NCBI RefSeq assembly: GCF_003473485.1
Contig: NC_053046.1
Location: 13,216,001 to 13,280,000, forward strand
Length of the DNA: 64,000 bases
DNA from: Medicago truncatula
Taxonomy: Eukaryota > Streptophyta > Magnoliopsida > Fabales > Fabaceae
Reading direction: 5' to 3'
Shown: positions 54,319 to 64,000 of the stretch, in pieces
Layout: every line of letters starts with the position of its first letter
How positions within the stretch are numbered: the stretch's first letter is position 1
Program-made: the position numbers and the translations under genes
The notes under the pieces: model-generated
What the model was told of the DNA's origin: nothing
What the model saw: only the letters and a program-made list of their open reading frames with translations
Database searches by the model: none

Positions 54319-54440
54319 CTCCCTCCGTTTTTTAATATAAGCAAAATTGACTTTTTAGGTTCATTCATTTAATGATGTATGTGGTCCATATTATGAACCA
54401 CATGCATCATTAAATGAATGAATCTAAATATAAAGCATTT
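54319..54440. mobile_element. Degraded Stowaway-like MITE
   Basis: Left end CTCCCTCCGTTTTTTAATAT after TA, with an inner inverted repeat around TCATTTAATGATG(T/C)ATG. The right terminus is missing or diverged. Confidence 0.65.
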
Positions 54441-54931
54441 CCTTAAAAAAAAAAATACAACGTGGCATTTTTTTTAAGGGACAAAATGGGGCGGTTATAA
54501 AGATGAACATAGGTAGTTGTTTAATTAAAAAAATAATTCATTTAAATTAATAGGGTTAAAGTTGGAAGAAAATATAAAAAGCTACCAGCTATAAGCTAAA
54601 AAGTTACTTGAAATAGCTTTTCAAAAAACGCTATAAGCTCATGAAAAAAGCTTGTTACCAAACACGTCACGTTTTCATCTAACAAGCTTATAAGCTAATC
54701 CAACAAGCTATATGCTAGCTTTTTTGTGTTATCAAACACAGCCTTGATGTCCAAATATCTTAACATTTTTTTATTATACATTCATATTGTATTAACTTCA
54801 AAAAAAATTAAACATTCTTCTCTGGTTAGCTTCTCTCCATTCATTTAACACTTTTTCTTCACATCAATATTTTGTTAATTATTTTTTGTATACTTTTTCT
54901 TCACATCAATATTTGTTAATTAATTTTTGTA

Positions 54932-55618
54932 GGCTTAAATGCAATTTTACCCCCCTATTTTGATTGAATCTGAATTTCATCCCCCCTATTTTAAAACTCG
55001 GAATTTTACCCCCTCTATTTTGATTGAATCGGGATTTTGCCCCCCTTATTTTAAAACTCGGAATTTTACCCCCTCTATTTTATGTTTTTCAGAATTTTAC
55101 CCCCTATTTTTAAATAAACAACCAAAAAATAATAGAAAAATAAAGAAACGATTAGAAAATATTAATTTGGTAAAAAAATATAAGGAAAAAAAACTAAAAA
55201 ATAGAAAAACAATGAAATTACAAGAAAAAATTCAATTAAGAATACATGAAAAAACTAGTTTGCACCTCTAAATATTTTCTATTTTCATACTAGTTTTTTA
55301 TTTTATTTTTAGAGATCATACTAGTTTTATGCATTTTTTTCTAGTATTTTTTATTCATTTTTTTAGTATTTTTTTGGTTTTATTTTTATTTTTTCATTAA
55401 AAACATTTAATACAAATAATTAATTATGTGGATAAAATAGGGGGAGGGGGCAAAATCCTGAAAAACATAAAATAGAGGGGGTAAAATTCCGAGTTTTAAA
55501 ATAGGGGAGGAAAAATCCAGAATCAATAAAAATAGAGGGGGTAAAATTCCGAGTTTTAAAATAGAGGAGGTAAAATTCAGATTCAATCAAAATAGGGGGG
55601 TAAAATTGCATTATAGCC
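54932..55618. mobile_element. MULE-like foldback element, 687 bp
   Basis: Ends GGCTTAAATGCAATTTTACC and complement, flanked by the exact 9-bp duplication ATTTTTGTA (54923-54931 and 55619-55627). Each arm contains three to four tandem copies of a unit (AAAACTCGGAATTTTACCCC and ATTTTGATTGAATC). Frames across the arms are repeat artefacts. Confidence 0.9.
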
Positions 55619-56139
55619 ATTTTTGTATTATGATATTTTATGAAGGGTTTTGTATTATGAGTTAGTGACATATTTTTTTTTATTGATTTTATTGGCATGG
55701 GTCCAGTGAAAGAGACTTGAAGACTCGGAATGGTGTTACTTCCACTTAGAAACACAAATATCAGGTATATATTTACAAAACTCATACACTCATTTCATTA
55801 CATTATTTATCACACTTTTTTTTTCTTTATCTTTCTTTTCCTTGCTACTAGCACTTGTGGTGTGAGAGAATCAAACTTTTTACTAAACTAAATAATAGTT
55901 CTACCAAGTAGTAACTCTATCAAGTTATTTCCTCAAAGAACTATGCTCCACTATGTGCTAAATCCATTTGCCATTGTCTTTCTAGAAAACAAAGTCAAAG
56001 ATATTGACGTTTGGTAGTTTGTCATTTTTCTATTCTACAATGATTCCTTGACTCTTCTCAAATAACAAAACATGTTACTATATAATATTGCATGTATGTT
56101 GTCCATTTGTATTTCGTAGCTTCCAACTATAAAATATTA

Positions 56140-56475
56140 GGCTTAATTATAGTTTTGATCCCTCTATTTTCATTATTTTGCGAAATTGATCTCCTTATTT
56201 TAAAATTCGACAATTTTGATCTCTCTATCACATATTTTGTCTAAAATATTGTGATACGATATGTTTTAAATGAAATTTTTAAAGGAATTTTGTTACAATT
56301 TCATCGATATTAATCTTTTTCTATCTTCATATCATATTCCACTACATTTAAAATTTATCACATCCCATTTTTATAATTCAAATATATGATGGAAGGACTA
56401 AAACTGTCAAATTTTAAAATAAAGGAACCAATTCCAAAAAAAATGAAAATAGATGAGCAGATCTGCAATTAAGCC
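56140..56475. mobile_element. MULE-like MITE, 336 bp
   Basis: Ends GGCTTAATTATAG and CTGCAATTAAGCC, with inverted blocks (TTTTAAAATTCGACA and complement). Flanked by an imperfect 9-bp duplication (AAAATATTA and AAAATGCTA), so it is older than its neighbours. Confidence 0.75.
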
Positions 56476-57352
56476 AAAATGCTATTACCATCTTTTCATT
56501 GATGTTCTTACATGTGTCAGAATATTATTATTAATGTAATACAATAATTTGTTTCCTCTCGTCAAAAAAACAAAAATACCCCTTCCATAATAAAATAAAT
56601 TATCCAAAAATTCAAATGTTTTATGTCAAATATTTTACTAAATACATTGAAGTTATTGGATCTCTCGTTTGTTTATATGTTCTATATACGGATGAAATAT
56701 GAAACAACTCATGACATCGGATTTTAAACATTCAATTAAAAATTAATATATTGTTTTATTTATTAATGTCGTATTTTATTTTATTTAAAATTAATTTAAC
56801 ATTTGAGAGATATATATTTTAAATGATTTTTTTAAGTTTATAGTTTATATGTTTTTTCTATAAAAATAAGTTCTTATGTTTTTAAAAAGATTGTGACTAA
56901 TTTTCATTTAAGCGTTAACTAACAAATAAAACTAACTCACGGATTGGTCCGGTGATATTGGTTTGAGACTTTGGAATATGCTCCTCATCAAAGTCTCAAG
57001 TATTACATTTGGCCATCGAAAAAAAATTATATCACACTTAATATAAAAAGTAACAATAATTTAGCATCACACTTGAAGTAAAGGTCAATGTACATACATT
57101 CATATTGTGCTTGTTGAGGAATCTCAAATTCTCATTGAAAGATCACAAAAAAATTAATGGAGAACTGATTGTTATAGTTCACCAAACGCTTTTAAATGTC
57201 AAATAAGCCAAGATATACGAAAATGGAAATAACATTATTGATGGCTGCCCCCCTTTTTTTCTCTTAATCCTCTTCCTATATAATATATCTTTTAATAATT
57301 CAACCTCCTTGGCAACCACATCCAGTGTAAAGTATAGCATACAATGAGCATA

Positions 57353-57383
<31 letters not shown>

Positions 57384-57408
57384 TTTGAAATAGGCATATA
57401 TTTATATA

Positions 57409-57816
57409 GGTTTAAATATGTATTTCATCCTTGCAATTAGGGGTCGTTTTAATCCTTGCAAACTAGCCTTGCAATCATTAATCATTTAAAATTTCGTCCT
57501 CTGACCAACTTAATCACTGCCACGTCACTAATTTGATGACGTGCAAATCACAGACACACATGAAATTCCAATTTTGCCCTTAAGAAGAGGACAAAATATT
57601 GAAGAAAGAATTGGATAACCTAGGGGTAAAATTGGAATTTCATGCGTGGCAGTGATTGCCACGTCATCAAATTAGTGATGTAGCAGTGATTAAGTGGGGA
57701 GAGAGACTAAATTTTAAATGATTAAACAATGCAAGGGTAAATTGCCATGATTAGCGATTACAAGGACCAATTTTTAAACGACCCCTAATTGCAATGATGA
57801 AATACATATTTAAACC
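57409..57816. mobile_element. MULE-like MITE, 408 bp
   Basis: Ends GGTTTAAATATGTATTTCATC and complement, flanked by the exact 9-bp duplication ATTTATATA (57400-57408 and 57817-57825). The arms pair over more than 100 bp. Confidence 0.9.
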
Positions 57817-57930
57817 ATTTATATATAGTACTGTCAAGTATTAGCTGATGCATGTTATTGGGTTACACATGATGGACTTTTCTGAGTATTTTTTTTGGGT
57901 GGTGTGAACTTTTCTGAGTATATAGAAACG

Positions 57931-59012
57931 ACAAAAGTTATGGTGCATAAGGAAATCCTTATGCACCGTGCATAAACACTTCACAACCATCAGATCTAGT
58001 GTATACGTGTAATAATCATAGGCTTCTCAAACTACACCAAATCAAAATTCATTTGCTTCAAACATTTCTCTCACTAAAACATAAAGCTTTCCCTCTGTCT
58101 CTCTCTCTCTACAATTTTCAACATTCTGGAAAAGAAAACGAAGAACTCAAATGAGTCTTATCTCTTCCGGCCACACATGATGATTCCGGCGCGGTGGTTG
58201 CCGGCCAGAGGTGGCGGCGGCGCCGTACCTGAGAACCAAACTCACCCTTTTTAAAAACTAAAGCCATTTTTCAACATCCATTTTCGTTTTAAAGTCAAAT
58301 CTGAACTCGGATCGCGCAAAAACACAACGAGAAGGAGTAGATCTAAAGATTAAAACACAAACGAAATTTTCTTTGCTTCACTTGTTGTTGAGCCGGTTCG
58401 CTCCTCTTCTTCCCTCGCGTTTTCTTCTTCTTCTTCGATCTAGTGGTGCTGTGTTGATTGCTGTATGTTACTGTTTCGTCACTATTTGTGTTCACGGTTT
58501 CAGATCTGAAGTTGTTATTGGATTCGAAATCTTTGTGATGTTAGAGGGATTTATGGCTGGGAAACTACTGGAAACCATTAAGTACATCTAATTGTTTTGT
58601 AGTACAACTCACATAAACCATTTCTTTCCTCCTCTCCAATTGTGTCAGTCCAAAACTGAATGATGGCAATGGCTCTAGGTCCTTAAACTTTTTCAACAAC
58701 TGGAAACCATTAAGTACATCTAATGATTTTGGAGTACAATTCACAGAAACCATTTCCACAGCAAAACAGTTTTGGCATAGTTTTATACAAAACATACTAT
58801 AATAAGGACATTTATGACTGTCATTCAACCAAATCAACACTCTGAAATCATCATTGAACTAAAATGATGATTTCCGCGGTTGTAGTGTTGTTTCGTTTTG
58901 TTTCGCTTGGGGGTGTAGGAAACAATTATGTTGGGCTACCGGTTAATGGACTGGGATTTATGCACGGTGCATAAGGATTTCCTTGTGCACCATAACCGCT
59001 CCTGCCTTTAAT
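57931..59012. mobile_element. Pack-like TIR element with gene-like cargo, about 1.06-1.08 kb
   Basis: Inverted ends of about 38 bp (GTTATGGTGCATAAGGAAAT at 57937 and its complement ending at 58996). The 10-mer TATAGAAACG occurs on both sides (57921-57930 and 59013-59022), set off by a few bases, and may be the target duplication. The interior is GC-rich with CT-rich leader-like sequence and no transposase, as in Pack-MULEs that carry captured host pieces. A minus-strand frame (58840-58565) contains two copies of an 18-residue peptide (LDVLNGFQ ending) from a DNA repeat at 58569 and 58699. Confidence 0.6.
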
Positions 59013-59016
59013 TATA

Positions 59017-60457
59017 GAAACGCTTTATTTTTTAAATAACTTTTTTCTAAATTAATTATATCCATTCCTAACTTTAATTATACTAAAATTGTAGCTTAAA
59101 TTTTCCAAGGTGAGAAGTCATTGGGGTGCAAACTTCTCAATTGTTTTTGATATGGTGACAAGTCTCGTTTGGGGAGAGTTGCGTGATTTTTTTAGCGGTG
59201 ACTTCTTACCTTGTCGTTGTTTTAACCATTATTTTTCAATATGACATCTTAACACAATTATAAGATATCTTAACCATTATTTTGATAACAATGTTATTTA
59301 TTTTCAATATGTTTATATTCTACATAAGGTAATGAAGAAATAATCTTGTTATAATAGACTCTGCCGGAGATCGAGGAGCACACTCCTAAGTCCTAAGTTA
59401 ATATCACCAGACCAACCTAAGTAGGTTACTCATGTTAATAATTTAACTAATATGAAAGATGAGATGACATGATTAACTAACTTATCATTTATTAAACATT
59501 AAATTAAGATAAGATATGATAATTTATTAAACATTAGAATATAAGAATATGCTTATGGTAAATAGATAATCGAATGATTTAATTCAGGTGGTTAATGAAT
59601 TTTTAACAAAGAACGAATCTCTCAAAAAAACTCAATTTTTATCTCTAGATGAACAACTTTTTATCATACTTTACTTAAAGTGGGTTTGGGTCCTTCCATA
59701 TGGTCGTAAAATGACCATTAATTTACTTTAGTTAAAAAATTAACCAATTCTCAAATTCAAAATAGAAAAAGTTTATCAAAATTAATTAATTCAAAGCCTC
59801 AGATTCTGCGGTCCTTTGTAAAACTACAGAAAAACATTCATTAGTAAAAAAACCTTTTTCCCTATATATATCAATCATCAATGATAATACTATTAAGTCG
59901 ACCTTTGATCTTTATTCAAAAAAAAAAAAAAAAGTCGACCTTTGATCCAATCTTAATTATAGTCGTTGTTTTTTTTTGAGAGGTTTAATTATAGTCGTTG
60001 TCAAACTTTTTTCTATGTATGAAAAAGCTTTATAATTTTTTTGCTAAAGTTGGTCATGGAACCTTAGTCTTTTTATATAATAATATATGAGGTCATTCCC
60101 TTTGCCTAGTGTAAATGCTTGCACGTGTTCGATTTGAAAATGTGCTTATATATTGAGGTTCTATAGAGATTTCTATCTTTCATAAATTCATAGTAATGCA
60201 TGCATTGCAATTTGCATAGGAATATAAAAAAACAATTCCAATAGCTAGCAAATAAACTTGATCAGCTTGATTTCATTCTTGGTTTTATCACAACTTTGTT
60301 GATCATTATCAAGGTTTCTTAGTTTGTGTCTTTCAGGATATATATATATATATATAACTTATGTTTTACCATTATAGAAGAGTTATGTATCAAAATTTAT
60401 GTTGGCATTCTTTGTAATGAAGTTTTCAAATTATTTTCAGGTTCATATTATTTAAAG
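59017..60457. other. Upstream region of the rhamnogalacturonan lyase gene
   Basis: No other gene is seen. A TTATATATT at about 60146 could be the TATA box. An AG acceptor at about 60440 (TTATTTTCAG) before the ATG suggests an intron in the 5' UTR, beginning perhaps near 60314, but this is not certain. Confidence 0.35.
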
Positions 60458-63400
60458 ATGAAGATGAACATGAGTGGAAGGGTTCTCTTGTTGTGGTGGT
60501 ACATAATGGCTTTGCAACTTTGTTTCACGTTTGGTTCCTATTTAGAATATATCTCATTCAGGTTTTCCATATTTCTTAATCTTTCTTTTTTTAATTGTCA
60601 TATTTTGCTTGATCTTGTTTCTTTCTTTAGTTATACAACAATGTTGCTTTCATTTTGATTGAGACGGATAAAATCAAAAGGTAAGAGCATTTAAAAGAAA
60701 GACATTCCTCTTAAGAGTTTTAAAAAACGGTCACACTAACAATTGCGATGGCATCGTGATTTTAGATATTGTAGAGAATCACAATCAAATGTGGTTGATA
60801 CAACCTCATTCGTGATTGTGGTTCAATTTCAACAACCACTACATTACGGTTCAGATTGTAGCCGCTGACCTTTATTTAAAAATGCTATATTGTTACTTAT
60901 TTATCTTCCTTCCAAGAATAGAGAAGGATTGCATAAAGAGAGAAAGAACATCCAATAAAATAGAAGAGTCATGGTATTAGTATATGGTGGTTTCCCATGT
61001 CTTCTAAGAAAAAAAAATTAAGCTTAAGAATTTCATGTCCTTTATTTTAGATTTTTTTATGGTTCCACCTGCATGCAACGTTTCACTTGTATTCCTTTAT
61101 TTATCTTCTATTTTTTTTTTTTTTTTGTGGTGATGAATTTACAAATTTATTAGTTAACAAGTTTTCATCCAAATATTCCCCTGCACCATCTGACAGTGTG
61201 TGTCCATATATATAATTGAGATATTTCATTTGATTTCACTCAAATAAAAACTATTTTACTTGTCAAATCATTGCAGTTAAACAAATATAAGAATGGTGAG
61301 TGTATGTGTCCTTATATTAATTTAAATTAATAAATTACTATGTATTAAATTTGTTATATATTTTAACTGTTTGTATAAATTTAGAAAGAAAGCTTTTATT
61401 TTATTGCTTTAAAAATAAAGTCATTAAATATGTACTAGGAATATTTCCAAGTGCAAATATCGTTATTCTGTCACTTCAAGGGGTGGATCTCTCTGTTTGT
61501 CTTAGATTCCAATATTCCAATATAGGTTGCTAAAAAGGGTATTTTATTTAAAGGGAAATTGGAGGCAAAAGAAGCATTCCCTACAACTAATAAGAAAAGA
61601 AAATTGAACCCTTCCCGTAATTAAAATATCTAATATTTTTGTGGTGCTCAAATTGTCCTTTTTGTGTATTTGTCCTATTGTTTCTCCCTTTCCTATTGTT
61701 ACATTTTTTTAATTTATTTTTACTCATTTTCCTTGCATTGTTTCCACTTGCAGAAGAAGCGTAAGAGGATTGCCTAATGCTCAATCTTCAGTCACTATAA
61801 ATCGTCAAAATTCTCAGCAGGTTAATTATATACTAACTACTAGTGAAGAAATATTTTGATTGGTTATTTTTAACTATAAACATATTAATGTGGTTGCATT
61901 GTAAATCTTTATATTGCTGGAAAAATCCAACGAACATGGTCGCAATCGCACTTGCAATGTCGTTGTAGAAACGTTTAAATTTGTTACTTTGCAGCCACAA
62001 TTGTGACTTCGAACTGCGATTCAAATATAGTTCATTAAAAAAAATTATTCGAAAGAAGATCTAAAAGGAAAAACTATTATTCTAATTCTCTTAAATGATT
62101 TTCAGGTGGTGATTAGCAATGGCATCATGTCCCTTACTTTGGCAAATCCAGGGGGGTATGTCTTAGGAATATCATATGCTGGAATGGAAAATGTACTTGA
62201 AGCTGGAAATGAAGCTGATGATAGAGGGTATCTATTTCTTATTAAATAAACTCTATTCAATTTGAGACTTAATTTCTACAAGCATCCATTAATATATATG
62301 ACACAAAAATATGATACATTGACACAATTATGCTTTGTTATTATTAATAGGTACTTTGACGTTGTTTTTGGCAAAACATTTCAAAGGTATAATGATATAA
62401 TTTAATTGTTTGGCATGTTATTCTATTGATAATTTGATACACTAATGATGTTTTAAATTTATAACAAACTTAATAGAAGAGACTAATTTATAATTGAAAT
62501 TACCATTGCAGAGTTCATGGGACAAGTTTCTCAGTCGTAACACAAAACGAGCATATAGTGGAGGTTTCATTTTTAAGGGCATGGAGTTCTTCTATGGGTG
62601 TCTCAAGTGTCCCTATAAACATAGACCAAAGGTGAAATCCTAGTCCCAATTATTTGGCACTGTTTGTGAAATTTAATTATGAACATGTTTCTTGGTTTTG
62701 ATGATTAATAATAATTCTTTGTTTGAAAAAATATATTTTTATAGGTATATAGTGAGAAAAGGCGATTCTGGATTTTACACTTACGTGGTATTTGAACGAC
62801 CAAAAGGATTCCCTGCTATTAAAGTTGATCAAATAAGGACCGTTTTTAAACCTAAGGAAGCCAGGTAACTAACTTGAGTATCAAAAAGTGTTCAATGAAA
62901 GAAAATAATTTCTTTTTATTTTTTAAAACCAAATATTAGCTCTTGTTATACAAGTGAAACCTATTGAACTCTTAAGTTTTAGGTTTTTTTGAATAAGAAG
63001 GTTAACATTTTGAAAGAGAGATAAAAAAACACAATATATGCTTAACTAATGAAGAACCAATGATGCATGTAGCTTCAACTATATGGCCATATCAGATATT
63101 AGGCAAAGAAGAATGGCATCAATGAAAGATAGAGATGATGGTCAAAAACTGGCTTATCCTGAAGCTGTTCTCTTAACACGTCCATCTAATCCACAATTTA
63201 AGGGAGAGGTAACCATAAATAAATAGGTTTATGCTTTATTTTTGGGTGCCATTTCTACTCAATTTGGTACATAGTTATAAATTCGATTTTAAAAAGCATG
63301 GGAATAAATTTATGAATGGTTTGTGTTGCACTTAGGTTGATGATAAATATCAATACTCCGTTGAGAATCAATACAATCAAGTTAATGGATGGATTACCGC

Positions 63401-64000
63401 AGATTCTGAAAAACCCGTGGGTTTTTGGATCATAACACCGAGTAATGAGTTCCGTAATGGTGGGCCCGTTAAGCAAGATCTCACATCTCATGTTGGCCCA
63501 ATTTGCCTCTCTGTAAGTTCAACACATGTTGCTCAATCTCGAAAGGAAATAAAAAAAGTTGATCGGAAGATAGATTTCGATAGACTTTAATAAAACTAAA
63601 TAAACTAATCAATAGATATATTCCGATAAATTGAAGACTTTTTTTGTATCAAAGAAGGGTCTAAAAAGTCGCACTCAAATTTGACTCTTACTTATCGCCC
63701 GTTTATTTTTGGTTTTTCATGTTTCCAATTTAACCGATAAAATAAAAATTTGAGAATGTATTATAAAAGTTAAAAAAAAAAAATGCAATTATGTGTGTGT
63801 AGATGTTTGTAAGCACCCACTATGCTGGTAAAGACGTAGCCATCCAATTTCAACAAGGAGAGACTCATAAAAAGGTTTTCGGGCCTATCTTTGTTTACTT
63901 GAATTCTGCTCCAAGTAAAGATCAATTTAAATCTCTATGGTCAGATGCTAAACAAAAGGTCAATATTTCTCTTACAATCATCTATGATTTATTTGTTTCC
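60458..64000 (+). CDS. Rhamnogalacturonan lyase (PL4 family), 5' part, nine exons, runs off window
   Basis: Exons by frame and GT-AG borders: 60458-60561, 61754-61820, 62106-62227, 62352-62387, 62512-62631, 62746 or 62745-62864 (acceptor AG just before 62745), 63073-63208, 63336-63512 and 63803-63958. The frame joins cleanly at every junction. The protein starts with a signal peptide (GRVLLLWWYIMALQLCFTFGS), so it is secreted to the wall. It then matches the catalytic N-terminal domain of plant polysaccharide lyase family 4: VVISNGIMSLTLANPGGYV, GNEADDRGYFDVVFG, ERPKGFPAIKVDQIRTVFKP, FNYMAISDIRQRRM, NGWITADSEKPVGFWIITPS and SVSTHYAGKDV-like FVSTHYAGKDVAIQFQQGE. Such enzymes cleave the rhamnogalacturonan-I backbone of pectin by beta-elimination. 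The fibronectin-like and carbohydrate-binding C-terminal parts are expected beyond the window. Confidence 0.93.

Noticed and set aside
54939..55271. 110-codon frame with repeated FTPSIL segments
   Set aside because: It is the translation of the tandem arm of a MULE-like foldback element, with its mirror on the other strand at 55420-55785.
60326..60658. Continuous 110-codon frame across the first lyase exon
   Set aside because: It runs through the predicted donor at 60561-60562. The exon structure with the frame continuing at 61754 matches the lyase family, while the read-through does not.

Overview
The window is plant nuclear DNA, almost certainly from a legume of the inverted-repeat-lacking clade and probably a Medicago-type genome. 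It is AT-rich and intron-bearing, it carries six legume-lectin genes in a row, and it contains a 19 kb Ogre retrotransposon, a lineage best known from Medicago, pea and vetch. Species assignment is inference.

Layout. (1) 1-3255: non-genic DNA with a perfect 26-bp palindrome (1432-1457) and a long foldback element (1488-2331). (2) 3310-4134: lectin gene 1, followed by diverged duplicates of its own upstream flank and several MITEs (to 8345). (3) 8564-27435: a complete, very young Ogre element on the minus strand. It has two 3.55-kb LTRs, a 5-bp target duplication ATGTC, a tRNA-Arg primer site, ORF1, gag-protease, a 282-nt putative intron, RT-RNaseH-aRNaseH-integrase, and a 3' untranslated region with two kinds of tandem repeat. 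(4) 28472-50218: lectin genes 2 to 6, all on the plus strand. Genes 3 and 4 form a recent tandem duplicate of about 1.9 kb with a broken copia fragment between them. The spacers hold a solo LTR, two related hAT-like elements (one with a nested MULE-like insertion), a tRNA-derived SINE and a Helitron-type 3' end. (5) 51-59 kb: a belt of small DNA transposons, several with exact 9-bp target duplications, a CACTA end, a decayed RNase H domain and a Pack-like element with internal peptide repeats. (6) 60458-64000: the 5' part (nine exons) of a secreted rhamnogalacturonan lyase that runs off the window.

Function. The lectins fall into two groups: genes 1 and 2 (mature start [12 protein letters not shown]) and genes 3 to 6 (SITxFxxExPxIF). 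All have signal peptides, all retain the metal and sugar ligands of active legume lectins, and all have TATA boxes 38-54 bp before the ATG, so all six look expressible. The main structural event separating lectin 1 from lectin 2 is the recent Ogre insertion. Its LTRs also carry a TATA-containing, promoter-like segment that faces the downstream lectin genes.

All domain calls come from motif reading, not from database searches. Small transposon calls rest on terminal inverted repeats and target duplications visible in the sequence.
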